Shown here one piece after another: positions 27,331 to 34,909 of a stretch of 64,000 bases of DNA. The translations under genes were made by a program, and so were the position numbers. Position 1 is the stretch's first letter; every line of letters begins with the position of its first letter. The notes beneath the pieces were generated by a model. It saw only the letters and a program-made list of their open reading frames with translations, was not told the DNA's origin and made no database searches. This stretch comes from Paenibacillus endoradicis (GTDB lineage Bacteria > Bacillota > Bacilli > Paenibacillales > Paenibacillaceae), in the NCBI RefSeq assembly GCF_024721975.1, contig NZ_JANQBB010000005.1, forward strand, positions 389,793-453,792. The letters are read 5' to 3'.

Positions 27331-28146
27331 TTGCAGAAGATTGACGTATTATTGGCAGATGACAACCGAGAATTTACTAACTTGTTATCGGAATTTATTT
27401 CTGAACAAAGTGATATGAATGTGTGTGGAGTAGCATTTAATAGAGATGAAGTATTAAGACATTTGGAGAGCGCTAGAAAGTTGCCAGATGTATTAATTCT
27501 CGATATCATTATGCCTCATTTAGATGGACTAGGAGTTCTTGAAAAGATCAGAGAGATGGATCTTAATCCTATGCCGAAGATTATTATGTTGACGGCGTTC
27601 GGTCAAGAAAATATTACGCAAAAAGCAGTACAATTAGGGGCATCATATTACATATTAAAACCGTTCGATATGGATATGCTTTCTAACCGCATTAGACAAT
27701 TAGTAGGTTCTCAATCAGGTTCTATGAGTTCTTCTACATTCAATTCGAGCCTTTCAATGAGCAGATCGAATGTTGTTCCAATCGGTAAAGGCAAAAATCT
27801 TGATGCTAACATTACAAGTATCATCCATGAAATCGGTGTTCCAGCACATATTAAGGGATATCAATACCTTCGTGAAGCAATTACGATGGTATATAACAAT
27901 ATTGAAATACTTGGATCAATCACAAAAACATTGTATCCAGCTATCGCGGAAAAATTCAAAACGACACCATCTCGTGTAGAAAGAGCAATTCGTCACGCGA
28001 TCGAAGTCGCTTGGACTCGCGGCAACATCGACAGCATTAGCCATCTATTCGGCTATACAGTCAATATTAGCAAGTCTAAGCCAACTAACTCGGAGTTTAT
28101 TGCAATGGTGGCAGACAAACTAAGGATTGAGCATAAGGTTAGCTGA
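27331..28146 (+). CDS. spo0A: sporulation master regulator Spo0A (3' end supplied by an integrated element)
   Basis: 271 residues from TTG 27331 behind AAAGGGAGG. Receiver domain with the acidic pocket LLADDNREF and the phospho-acceptor Asp58 in [12 protein letters not shown], the conserved Lys in ILKPFDMDM, a Ser-rich linker (about residues 130-150) and the DNA-binding domain ending in [18 protein letters not shown] and [15 protein letters not shown]. The last 116 bp are also found at 52648, so codons near the 3' end now come from the mobile element: the protein ends HKVS, while the displaced chromosomal tail would end HKVA. The frame is intact, so function is probably kept. Confidence 0.97.
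   Translation: MQKIDVLLADDNREFTNLLSEFISEQSDMNVCGVAFNRDEVLRHLESARKLPDVLILDIIMPHLDGLGVLEKIREMDLNPMPKIIMLTAFGQENITQKAVQLGASYYILKPFDMDMLSNRIRQLVGSQSGSMSSSTFNSSLSMSRSNVVPIGKGKNLDANITSIIHEIGVPAHIKGYQYLREAITMVYNNIEILGSITKTLYPAIAEKFKTTPSRVERAIRHAIEVAWTRGNIDSISHLFGYTVNISKSKPTNSEFIAMVADKLRIEHKVS
28024..28139 (+). repeat. attL: left copy of the 116-bp attachment repeat (spo0A 3' end)
   Basis: Matches 52648-52763 at 113 of 116 positions. The last 56 bp (28084-28139) are identical to 52708-52763 and are the likely crossover region. It encodes the C-terminus of Spo0A. The repeat starts at AACATCGACAGC and ends at GCATAAGGT. Confidence 0.92.
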
Positions 28147-28232
28147 ACGTAGGATACGTAAGGGGTTAAGACTACTGGGAACTGTTTACATCCAGTATAT
28201 AAAAACCAATAAACTTGTATTGAATCCTATAA

Positions 28233-28248
28233 ACTTTTTCCATCTCAC
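28233..28248 (+). repeat. left arm-type inverted repeat of the element
   Basis: ACTTTTTCCATCTCAC is the reverse complement, with one mismatch, of GTGAGATGGGAAAAGT at 52588-52603. It is preceded on both ends by TATAAA-type sequence. Such paired repeats near the ends usually bind the arm-binding domain of a tyrosine integrase. Confidence 0.55.
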
Positions 28249-28286
28249 CCGATAAACCTTTTTGGTTTATTGGGTTTTGTGTTTTT
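28248..28286 (+). terminator. terminator upstream of the integrase
   Basis: CCCGATAAACC pairs with GGTTTATTGGG around TTTTT and is followed by TTTTGTGTTTTT. The downstream arm can also pair with ACCAATAAAC at 28205-28214, so an attenuator is possible. It would end spo0A transcripts before int. Confidence 0.7.
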
Positions 28287-28309
28287 AGGAAAAGAGATGG
28301 AGGATTCAC

Positions 28310-29293
28310 ATGAAGTTATCGGAATTGGAGTTTTATTTAGAGGATTTTTTAGCTTATTGTCAAAACAAAAATTTATCACGAAAGACCATTAGTTCATATG
28401 AACAATCTTTGAAACTATTTGTAGCTTATTTAAAGAATCTGCATGATGTGGATAAGGTGAAAGAAGTTCGTACAGGACATATTAGGCAGTATATTGCTTA
28501 TGTACAAGAGCGAGGGAAGTATACGGTAGTGAATCGAGAGTCATCGAAACTGGTTAATTTTCCTGAAAACAGAACAGATTTTAAAAAAGAGGTTTCATCA
28601 ATTACAATAAATAACTACATTCGTAACATTAAGGTTCTTTTTAATTGGTTAAAACAAGAAGGGGAGTTAATCAAAAATCCTGTTGATAATATCTCACAAA
28701 TAAAAACTGTAAGAAGACAGAAAAAGGGGATAAGTCAAGAAGAGTTTAATGGATTGATTGAAAAATTTGATTATACCAAGTTTCATGGATATCGAAATAA
28801 AATGATCGTGTTATTGTTGCAAGATACTGGCATGAGAATCGGTGAATGCTTAGAATTAGTTGTCGATGCAATAGACTTTAAGAGTAAAATGATTCTATTG
28901 ACTAAAACTAAAGGTAACAAAGAACGTTATGTATATTTTTCCAATGTGATGCAAAGGGAACTAAAACAATATTTGAAATTTAAAGATAGATATACCGATA
29001 GCGAATTACTATTCCCGACGACAAAAGGAACTAATTTAAGTATTCAATCATTTGAGAAGCAATTAAAAGATACTAGTAAGATGGCAGGGTTAGATGTACA
29101 TCCTCACATGATAAGAAATAACTTTGCTCGGCATTATTTGTTGAATGGCGGGGATTTCTATACGTTATCTCGAATTTTGGGTCATAGTTCTGTAACGGTA
29201 ACCGAACAAGCCTATATGGATTTAACCCGTGAAGAAATTGCGAAGAAATATCAAAATCATTCGCCACTTAGCAAGTGGAAGCTACAAAGTTAA
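28310..29293 (+). CDS. tyrosine recombinase (integrase of the spo0A element)
   Basis: 327 residues with AGATGGAGG upstream. N-terminal SAM-like core-binding domain (NLSRKTISSYEQSLKLFVAYL), then the catalytic domain: Arg in DTGMRIGECLEL (about residue 175), Lys in TKTKGNKERYVY, HxxR in HPHMIRNNFARHYLL (about 266-270), His in ILGHSSVTVT (about 290) and the nucleophile Tyr in EQAYMDL (about 301). The usual His of RHTF is Asn here. Its place next to attL makes it the enzyme that most likely inserts the element into spo0A. A long hairpin terminator follows. Confidence 0.93.
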   Translation: MKLSELEFYLEDFLAYCQNKNLSRKTISSYEQSLKLFVAYLKNLHDVDKVKEVRTGHIRQYIAYVQERGKYTVVNRESSKLVNFPENRTDFKKEVSSITINNYIRNIKVLFNWLKQEGELIKNPVDNISQIKTVRRQKKGISQEEFNGLIEKFDYTKFHGYRNKMIVLLLQDTGMRIGECLELVVDAIDFKSKMILLTKTKGNKERYVYFSNVMQRELKQYLKFKDRYTDSELLFPTTKGTNLSIQSFEKQLKDTSKMAGLDVHPHMIRNNFARHYLLNGGDFYTLSRILGHSSVTVTEQAYMDLTREEIAKKYQNHSPLSKWKLQS

Positions 29294-29314
29294 CCGTTGA
29301 ATATATTTTTTAGT

Positions 29315-29358
29315 AATAAGAGAAGGCTCTCTATCACAATAGAGAGCCTTCTCTTATT
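29315..29358. terminator. bidirectional-type terminator after the integrase
   Basis: AATAAGAGAAGGCTCTCTAT pairs perfectly with its complement around CACAAT. No long T-run; strength comes from the 19-20-bp stem. The rest of 29359-29661 is AT-rich and shows no gene. Confidence 0.75.
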
Positions 29359-29661
29359 CGTATTAAATTAATCGTATAAACAAATAAGGATTTATCATGT
29401 ACATAAATACTTGGATATGTATTACGGATGCGATAAGTTGAAGCATTCGAGAAATAATATTTAATATATTGTTTTGAATATCGTGTGATTTCAGCAATTT
29501 GTCATATAACTATATGTGTCGGGAATTACTTATTGGTAAAACGCTATGTTGAAACTTCTTCCTCTGTTGAAATCGTTTAATTAAAGAAATTCGAGAAACT
29601 CGGAAGAGTCAAGTTATAAAAAAAGGCCGTGAGGTTACGGTCTTAATTGGGCAGTGAAAAC

Positions 29662-30606
29662 TTACTCGGATATTGAGCCATCTTCGTTTACAGTGTATAT
29701 GTCCACGATTTTGTCGTTTTCGTCGTAAACGAATGTTTTAATGTTATTACCTATTTCGTAAATAGCTATACCACCATTGGATGTACTTTCTTGACTATCT
29801 GGTTCGCCATAAACTTTGATAACGGAACGTAGGGAGTCCCCTAATGAAATATTATTTTTCGCTTCATTTTCCGACTCGTATTCGACTATCGTAATGAGGT
29901 TATCCAATAGTATTTCTGTTTCTTGTTTTACCCATTCTAAATGTGGTTCGTGTCTTTCTGTAATTAATGTTTTAGTACGTTCTGTAAGGTTGTTATATTC
30001 GAGATTATCCATGAGATAAATATAAGTTGTTAGCTCCGAATATGACATATTTCCTATTTCGGGCATGTTTTTGTATCTAGTAGTTAATGTAGCGTATGTA
30101 ACCTCATCGTAAAGAGAATGAATTTTCTCGCTATATGTATTCTTTGTTTCTGAATCTAACATCTCATAATATTTTAATGAATCTTGATAATCATTGATTG
30201 GATTATAACCACGCCTTATATCGTATTCTGTATATTCTAAATAGTGTAGAACATATTTTTCTATGATTATTTGCTCCAACGAATAAAATTTTTCTAGTGT
30301 AGCTGAATCTATAGGAGGGTTATTGTTTTCTATTTCTGATTTGAATGAATTATATGAGTTGAAAGCTTCTTCTATAGGCTTATTGTTAATTAATTGTTCG
30401 ATGCGATCAATGCGATCAGATGCTTTGGAATTGGCTTCATCTTGAACAGCTTTATAGATAGCTGCTTCTTTTTGTTGTCTAGCTAATACTTTTTGGTTTT
30501 CTTCATTAATTACGTTGAAAGCTACTATAAACGAGGCAACAATTGCTGCGACTCCAAGAGTGTACCCAACCCATTTCCAAATCCTCATATGTTGTTTGTT
30601 TTCCAC
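29662..30606 (-). CDS. single-pass membrane protein with a helical extracytoplasmic part
   Basis: 314 residues if started at GTG 30606, which follows GAAAGAGAGAG; ATG 30588 is also possible, and the open frame extends to 30801 without a good ribosome site. One membrane segment (about residues 10-33, VGYTLGVAAIVASFIVAFNV) is followed by a Gln/Glu-rich helical region and a C-terminal segment GDSLRSVIKVYGEPDSQ and IYEIGNNIKTFVYDENDKI that resembles the small beta domains of BamE/DUF4309-type lipoproteins. I do not recognise the family. It is transcribed against the element's other left-end genes. Confidence 0.72.
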   Translation of the reverse strand: MENKQHMRIWKWVGYTLGVAAIVASFIVAFNVINEENQKVLARQQKEAAIYKAVQDEANSKASDRIDRIEQLINNKPIEEAFNSYNSFKSEIENNNPPIDSATLEKFYSLEQIIIEKYVLHYLEYTEYDIRRGYNPINDYQDSLKYYEMLDSETKNTYSEKIHSLYDEVTYATLTTRYKNMPEIGNMSYSELTTYIYLMDNLEYNNLTERTKTLITERHEPHLEWVKQETEILLDNLITIVEYESENEAKNNISLGDSLRSVIKVYGEPDSQESTSNGGIAIYEIGNNIKTFVYDENDKIVDIYTVNEDGSISE

Positions 30607-31109
30607 AATTAATCTCTCTCTTTCATGTTGTGTTTTTTTGGGATAATATAACAATATAGTTAAGCCTAAAGTATTGTAACATGAATTGGATAAAAAAGAG
30701 AACCTAAAGAATAGTGTATTTTTAATAACTAAATAGTTGAACAAAAGAGAAAAAACGGAATATTGGGTTGCTATATGAAAAACATTTAAGGAGAATGACA
30801 TTGAAAGAAAAATGAATCTAAAAAGAATTATGTTTGCAAAATGGGAGACACAATATGACCTAGGTGGGATTTATTGTGGATGAAGATGAAAATAGAGTTA
30901 TATTTTACAGACAGGTATCAAATATCAACATTTACCTTTAAGAGCCAAACGTTTAAAAGTCTTTAATGTTTATGTGTAGCCAAAAACGTAGAATTACCTC
31001 CCTAACAATCACTATATGAAGTGAACCACTCTCCGAGAAATACTCGGAGGGTTTTATTTTTGATGATAACATCACAGGTTCATTAATTCACGAAGGAGAG
31101 ATGATAAGA
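30607..31109. other. intergenic region between divergent element genes
   Basis: About 500 bp, AT-rich. A terminator-like hairpin (CTCTCCGAG/CTCGGAGGG followed by TTTTATTTTT) lies at 31028-31062, just before the HTH gene. Short open frames lack ribosome sites. I see no other feature. Confidence 0.5.
31028..31062 (+). terminator. terminator before the HTH gene
   Basis: CTCTCCGAG, AAATA loop, CTCGGAGGG, then TTTTATTTTT. Confidence 0.75.
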
Positions 31110-31289
31110 ATGAATGACAAGGAATTACGTGAACGATTATTTGGTTTACAGAAGAAATATGGAACACCAACGGTTTTCATTGCAACAAAATGTGGGGTTT
31201 CAAGGGAGCATTTGAGCAGATGGCTGCACGATGAGTCATATGTAATATCCAATGAATTAAAGAGTAAACTCTGCCATTTTACAACTTAA
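31110..31289 (+). CDS. small HTH DNA-binding protein
   Basis: 59 residues from ATG 31110, with GAAGGAGAG at normal spacing (ATG 31101 is too close to it). The sequence VFIATKCGVSREHLSRWLHD fits a Cro/C1- or excisionase-like helix-turn-helix. Placed between two terminators and just before the primase-like gene, so it may be the control or excision protein of the element. No operator can be assigned. Confidence 0.65.
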   Translation: MNDKELRERLFGLQKKYGTPTVFIATKCGVSREHLSRWLHDESYVISNELKSKLCHFTT

Positions 31290-31305
31290 TAGAACTCAAC
31301 AAATC

Positions 31306-31335
31306 AACCCCATTCATTAAGTGAGTGGGGTTTTT
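31306..31335 (+). terminator. terminator after the HTH gene
   Basis: AACCCCATTCA / TGAGTGGGG stem followed by TTTTT. Confidence 0.85.
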
Positions 31336-31358
31336 AATTTTAAAGGGAGATGACGAAA

Positions 31359-33224
31359 ATGAAATTGTTACTAGACACACAAACTTATACTCAGAAACCA
31401 CAAGGTTCGGAGATTGGTAAAATAAACAATCGGATAGCTGATTGTGAAAGAGAAATTACGTTGGATGAACTAGCAATTGAAATCACGAAAGGTAAAACTT
31501 TTGTTCCAGCAACATTAAAACAGATAAGTGGGGAAAGAAAGAGACAAAAAAGGAACTGGCAGAGTCAACAGATAATAGCACTAGATATTGACGAGGGATT
31601 GTCATTAGAAGAAGCCCTAGAAAATCAATTTATAAAAGAACATGCTTCATTTCTATATACAACATTTTCCCATACAACGGATAAACATAAATTTAGAATA
31701 GTATTTGCATTGGATAAGCCTATATACGAATATAGCCATTTTGAAAGTATTTAGCTATATCTCTATAAAAAACTTCCCCAAGCAGATACAGCTTGTAAAG
31801 ATGGAGTACGCCTTTTCTTCGGTGGAAGAGAGTTGCATACAATTGATTTTTGTAATCGCCTTAAAGTAGATGAGATAGTCCCTTCTAAAAAGGGTTTTGA
31901 AGCGGACATAGAGTTAATATATAATATGTCTGCTTCGAAACCCCAATCATTAATACCTAGTCATTTATCAAACAAACTGCAAACAGAATATGGTAGAAAT
32001 AAACATAGTTCAAACTTCAATGATATCAACAGTAAGAACATTAGTTCACTTCAAACTAAGCTACAGCCAAAACACATTGAATTGTTCAATATGAACGAAG
32101 TACATGACTATCTAAAGAAGCAGGATTTACGAAAGTTTTTAGGCGTTCCAAACAGCGGGAATTTTTTTGATATTTTCCATGATGAATTGAGTCCAAGTTC
32201 TAGCATATTCATATCTAATCAAAATAACGGACATAATTTGTATAAATGCCATAGTTCAAGTCACCGATTTCTCGGGACAATAATTCAAATAACCGAACGA
32301 CTCCTTAGATGTAGCAATGTTGAAGCGGAAGATTTCTTAATGCAAGTGTACGATATTAAACTCGTAGAAACAGAACTACAAAAACAAATGAAAAAAACAC
32401 TGGATGCGAACAAACGTTTGCTAATGTCTCCTGAACTAGAGAAACTTTACCCCTTTTTTTACAAAGTAATTAACCCATTTAGGGATGATTTGTATATTTT
32501 ATTTGATTTCATTAAAGAGTACTTACCCTCTGGGGATGACCCTGAAATTATGTTTTATCACTCACTGAGGACTATTGCTAAATACCTAAAGATATCTCAT
32601 GATGCGACAAATCGAAGAATAGGCTTATTTGTATTACTTGAACTAATTCTAAAATACGATGAAGAAAATATTCCAGAGGAATTGGTGCAGAGATTCTCAG
32701 AATGGAAGAAACAAAAATCCCACAAGTATAGTAACTCTGTCTATAAAATCCCTAATTACTCTTATGATTTATTGAACATTATTGATTTGAAATGTAAAAA
32801 ATACATAGAAAATGGCATGACTTTAAAAACAATCAGTTATGAGGGAGTATTTAGGAATTTTGGGCGTGAAGAAGCCAATAGAGTATTTCCACAAGACAAA
32901 AATAAGGAAATCAATGAATTAAACGAACAAGTGTCTCGAATATTAGAGAAAACCCTGCTAAGTTTAATTCAAATGAATGGATTCACAACAGAAAAACAGG
33001 TTTTAGGTGAAGTTAAACTTTACTTCAAGGGTCAACAGCAATACAAATTAGAACAACTAAAGCGATGCTTAGGCGAGATAATCGAAAATTACTGTCTTTG
33101 CAGAGTTCGATTAGATAAAGTTTTAAAAGAAAAATTAGTCTTTCAAGGAAATGGCTACCCATTCGTTATAATGTTTGAAGAGGATTTAAACGCCATGAAA
33201 GAGGACCTAGAAAAAAGCGCATAA
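31359..33224 (+). pseudogene. primase-polymerase-like replication protein interrupted by an in-frame TAG
   Basis: The frame starts at ATG 31359 (AAAGGGAG upstream) and runs to 33224, broken only by TAG at 31752-31754. The first part has the AEP motif IIALDID and HKFRIVFALDKP; the sequence right after the TAG continues in the same frame with QADTACKDGVRLFFGG, the next conserved AEP block. Farther on, FFDIFHDELSPSSSIF and YKCHSSSHRFLG resemble a zinc-finger-like primase module that has lost most Cys, and a helical C-terminus follows. The undisturbed protein would have about 621 residues. Either a nonsense mutation has inactivated it, the TAG is read through, or the base is a sequencing error. 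The second part could be restarted internally only without the catalytic Asp pair. Confidence 0.8.
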
Positions 33225-33251
33225 TCACTTTTATGAAAACCAAATAAAGTA

Positions 33252-33280
33252 TTGACATAGAATGTGTAATGCTGTAAAAT
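33252..33280 (+). promoter_or_regulatory. consensus sigma-A promoter of a small transcript
   Basis: TTGACA (33252-33257), exact 17-nt spacer, TAAAAT (33275-33280). It is the best sigma-A match in the element. Confidence 0.85.
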
Positions 33281-33289
33281 TATTTCCCG

Positions 33290-33313
33290 ATTTTATCAAA
33301 TGTGTGATAAAAT
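33290..33313 (+). promoter_or_regulatory. palindromic operator over the transcription start
   Basis: ATTTTATCA, 6-nt spacer AATGTG, TGATAAAAT: a perfect 9-bp inverted repeat placed 10-33 nt downstream of the -10. The position fits a repressor site that blocks the promoter at 33252. The cognate regulator is unknown; the element's small HTH protein is a candidate. Confidence 0.65.
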
Positions 33314-33346
33314 TACTTGTAAATAGCAGTGGAGTTGGAGGGCATA

Positions 33347-33445
33347 ATGAAAACACAATCATTTAATAATTATAAGGATTGCGAATCCTTATCCTTAACA
33401 AACAAAAATTATAGTGATTTTTTTGAAAAGCAGAGTGGCTACTAA
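33347..33445 (+). CDS. 32-residue protein with its own promoter, operator and terminator
   Basis: ATG 33347 follows TTGGAGGG with ideal spacing. The peptide starts MKTQSFNNYKDCESL and ends DFFEKQSGY; it is polar, with one Cys, no membrane segment and no signal peptide. The terminator stem begins within its last codons. The unit promoter-operator-peptide-terminator spans only about 210 bp. I recognise no family. The compact design argues for a real, regulated micro-gene such as a regulator, antirepressor or leader peptide; it does not look like a type I toxin. Confidence 0.6.
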   Translation: MKTQSFNNYKDCESLSLTNKNYSDFFEKQSGY

Positions 33446-33461
33446 GCTACTCTGCTTTTTT
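33429..33461 (+). terminator. terminator of the small transcript
   Basis: AGCAGAGT..GC / GC.ACTCTGCT stem followed by TTTTTT; overlaps the end of the 32-residue frame. Confidence 0.88.
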
Positions 33462-33578
33462 ATTTTGAAAAATTGGGGTTGTACTTTCTTTGGTACTTTA
33501 AGGGAGGTGGTTCGAATGTAACTTGTTGCATCAAAACGATGTAGTAACATAATTTAATCAGAGAGGATTGGGGTTAAA

Positions 33579-34073
33579 ATGAAAACCACAAGTTTAATAG
33601 AAAACAAGGGTGATAACTTCCCTGTTAGTGAGAATCATATATTTATTGGAGTAATCTCATCTTCACCCACTGTTGGAAAAATGTTTGCTAAGAGAACGGA
33701 GTATTTGTCGGTAGTAAAGGAAGTTAAGAAAGTAGTTGGAAGTCTGGCAATGCTTAATGAAAGCAAAAAATCTACTGTTATCATACCTTTAAAGGGAAAT
33801 ATTGCGGTCGACATAGTTGAAAGGGAAGATTGTATTTTCTTAAACGTCTGTTTTAATGGAAAAACAAATAATGTTGGATTCGCGGGGTTAACCGATACAA
33901 AGGGAATTGGGTATAAGAAGTTTTTGGGGAAATATAAGAAACAAATTCCGATTATGCTTATACTGCATTGTAATGAGACCCATGAAGAGACTCTGATTTT
34001 TTTGAGGGAAGAAAATTCGTTTGTGAATCTTAAAGAAACAATAAGTGACATGTCACTTACTAATGAAGAGTAA
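33579..34073 (+). CDS. hypothetical protein of the element
   Basis: 164 residues; ATG 33579 follows GAGAGGATTGGGG. No membrane segment or signal peptide; predicted soluble with alternating beta-type stretches (FIGVISSSPTVGKMF, STVIIPLKGNIAVDIVE, IFLNVCFNG, IPIMLILHCN). I do not recognise a family. It is followed 40 nt later by two small genes and then the large tail-like gene, so the four may form one transcription unit. Confidence 0.7.
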   Translation: MKTTSLIENKGDNFPVSENHIFIGVISSSPTVGKMFAKRTEYLSVVKEVKKVVGSLAMLNESKKSTVIIPLKGNIAVDIVEREDCIFLNVCFNGKTNNVGFAGLTDTKGIGYKKFLGKYKKQIPIMLILHCNETHEETLIFLREENSFVNLKETISDMSLTNEE

Positions 34074-34113
34074 ATAGAATCGATATTTTATTTACTATCT
34101 AAGGAGTAGGAGC

Positions 34114-34491
34114 ATGATGGGGAATAAAGATAACAGGGATGAAAATGTTCCAGATTCCTTTGAGGGCAAGACTCTTGAAGAATTATGGGCAATGGTATAT
34201 GGAGAGAAAGAATTAGAAGAACGGAAAGTATTACGTCAGAGGAGGATGTTAAAGTCGGATTACGGAGAAGGAGAGAGTAATTTAATCTCCTGTCCTTCTT
34301 GTGATAGTGATGATGTTCCGAATGCTGATATAGATTTTCCTCTAGCGACACGAAACAATAAAATAAGAAGCATCAAAATTAGGGGGGCAAAATGTTCTAG
34401 TTGCGGTGAGGAATACATTAATGGTCGAGAAGTGAGAGCAATTGAAAAGGTTTTAGAGCTGTTCGAGGAATTATTTCCTGAGAAGTTGTAG
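34114..34491 (+). CDS. YgiT/MqsA-like zinc-ribbon protein
   Basis: 125 residues from ATG 34114 or 34117 (AAGGAGTAGGAGC upstream). Two Cys pairs, CPSCDSDD near residue 60 and CSSCGEEYINGREV near residue 93, form a zinc ribbon like the N-terminal half of MqsA/YgiT antitoxins. The DNA-binding HTH half of true MqsA is absent, and no MqsR-like toxin is adjacent, so an antitoxin role is not supported. An acidic N-terminal region precedes the ribbon. Stop and next frame are almost contiguous. Confidence 0.65.
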   Translation: MMGNKDNRDENVPDSFEGKTLEELWAMVYGEKELEERKVLRQRRMLKSDYGEGESNLISCPSCDSDDVPNADIDFPLATRNNKIRSIKIRGAKCSSCGEEYINGREVRAIEKVLELFEELFPEKL

Positions 34492-34514
34492 GCATGAGAA
34501 GTGAGGGATGTATG

Positions 34515-34823
34515 ATGAGCCAAACTAATGATCTTGAAGAGAAGATTGATATGATTATTACCAGCATGGATGCTATGAATGACACAATAGTTTGTACCAT
34601 GTCAAGATGTGAAGAGCGACTTAAAGCAATAGAAAAATTGATGTGGAAGATCGAGAGAAAGTTGATAGAACAAGACAAGATACTTGATTTGTTAACGAGA
34701 AATGAATTAATCGATCAGTTGGTGAAAAGGGAAATTAATATAGATCGGATTAAACCCTTACACTTACAATCAGAAATATACAGAAAGCAGACAGCAGAAG
34801 CGATGATGGATGAGGATGATTAA
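34515..34823 (+). CDS. small coiled-coil protein
   Basis: 102 residues from ATG 34515, best spaced to GAGGG; the frame is open from 34494. Mostly heptad-like helix (LEEKIDMIITSMDAMND, RLKAIEKLMWKIERKLIEQD) with an acidic tail. No known family. Probably cotranscribed with the zinc-ribbon gene before it; a terminator follows. Confidence 0.65.
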   Translation: MSQTNDLEEKIDMIITSMDAMNDTIVCTMSRCEERLKAIEKLMWKIERKLIEQDKILDLLTRNELIDQLVKREINIDRIKPLHLQSEIYRKQTAEAMMDEDD

Positions 34824-34837
34824 ATAAATTTCTTGTT

Positions 34838-34880
34838 AAAGCCTTTGAGCAGATTATTGCTTCTAGGCTTTTCTTTTTTC
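34838..34880 (+). terminator. terminator after the coiled-coil gene
   Basis: AAAGCCT ... AGGCTTT with an inner GAGCA/TGCTTC stem, followed by TCTTTTTTC. Confidence 0.75.
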
Positions 34881-34909
34881 TTCGAAAATTAACTAAAGGA
34901 GTGTGATTA

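Noticed and set aside
33347..33445. Type I toxin peptide
   Set aside because: The 32-residue product is polar with no membrane segment, and no antisense RNA promoter was evident.
34114..34823. MqsRA-type toxin-antitoxin pair
   Set aside because: The zinc-ribbon protein lacks the HTH half of MqsA, and the next protein is a coiled coil without RelE/MqsR features.
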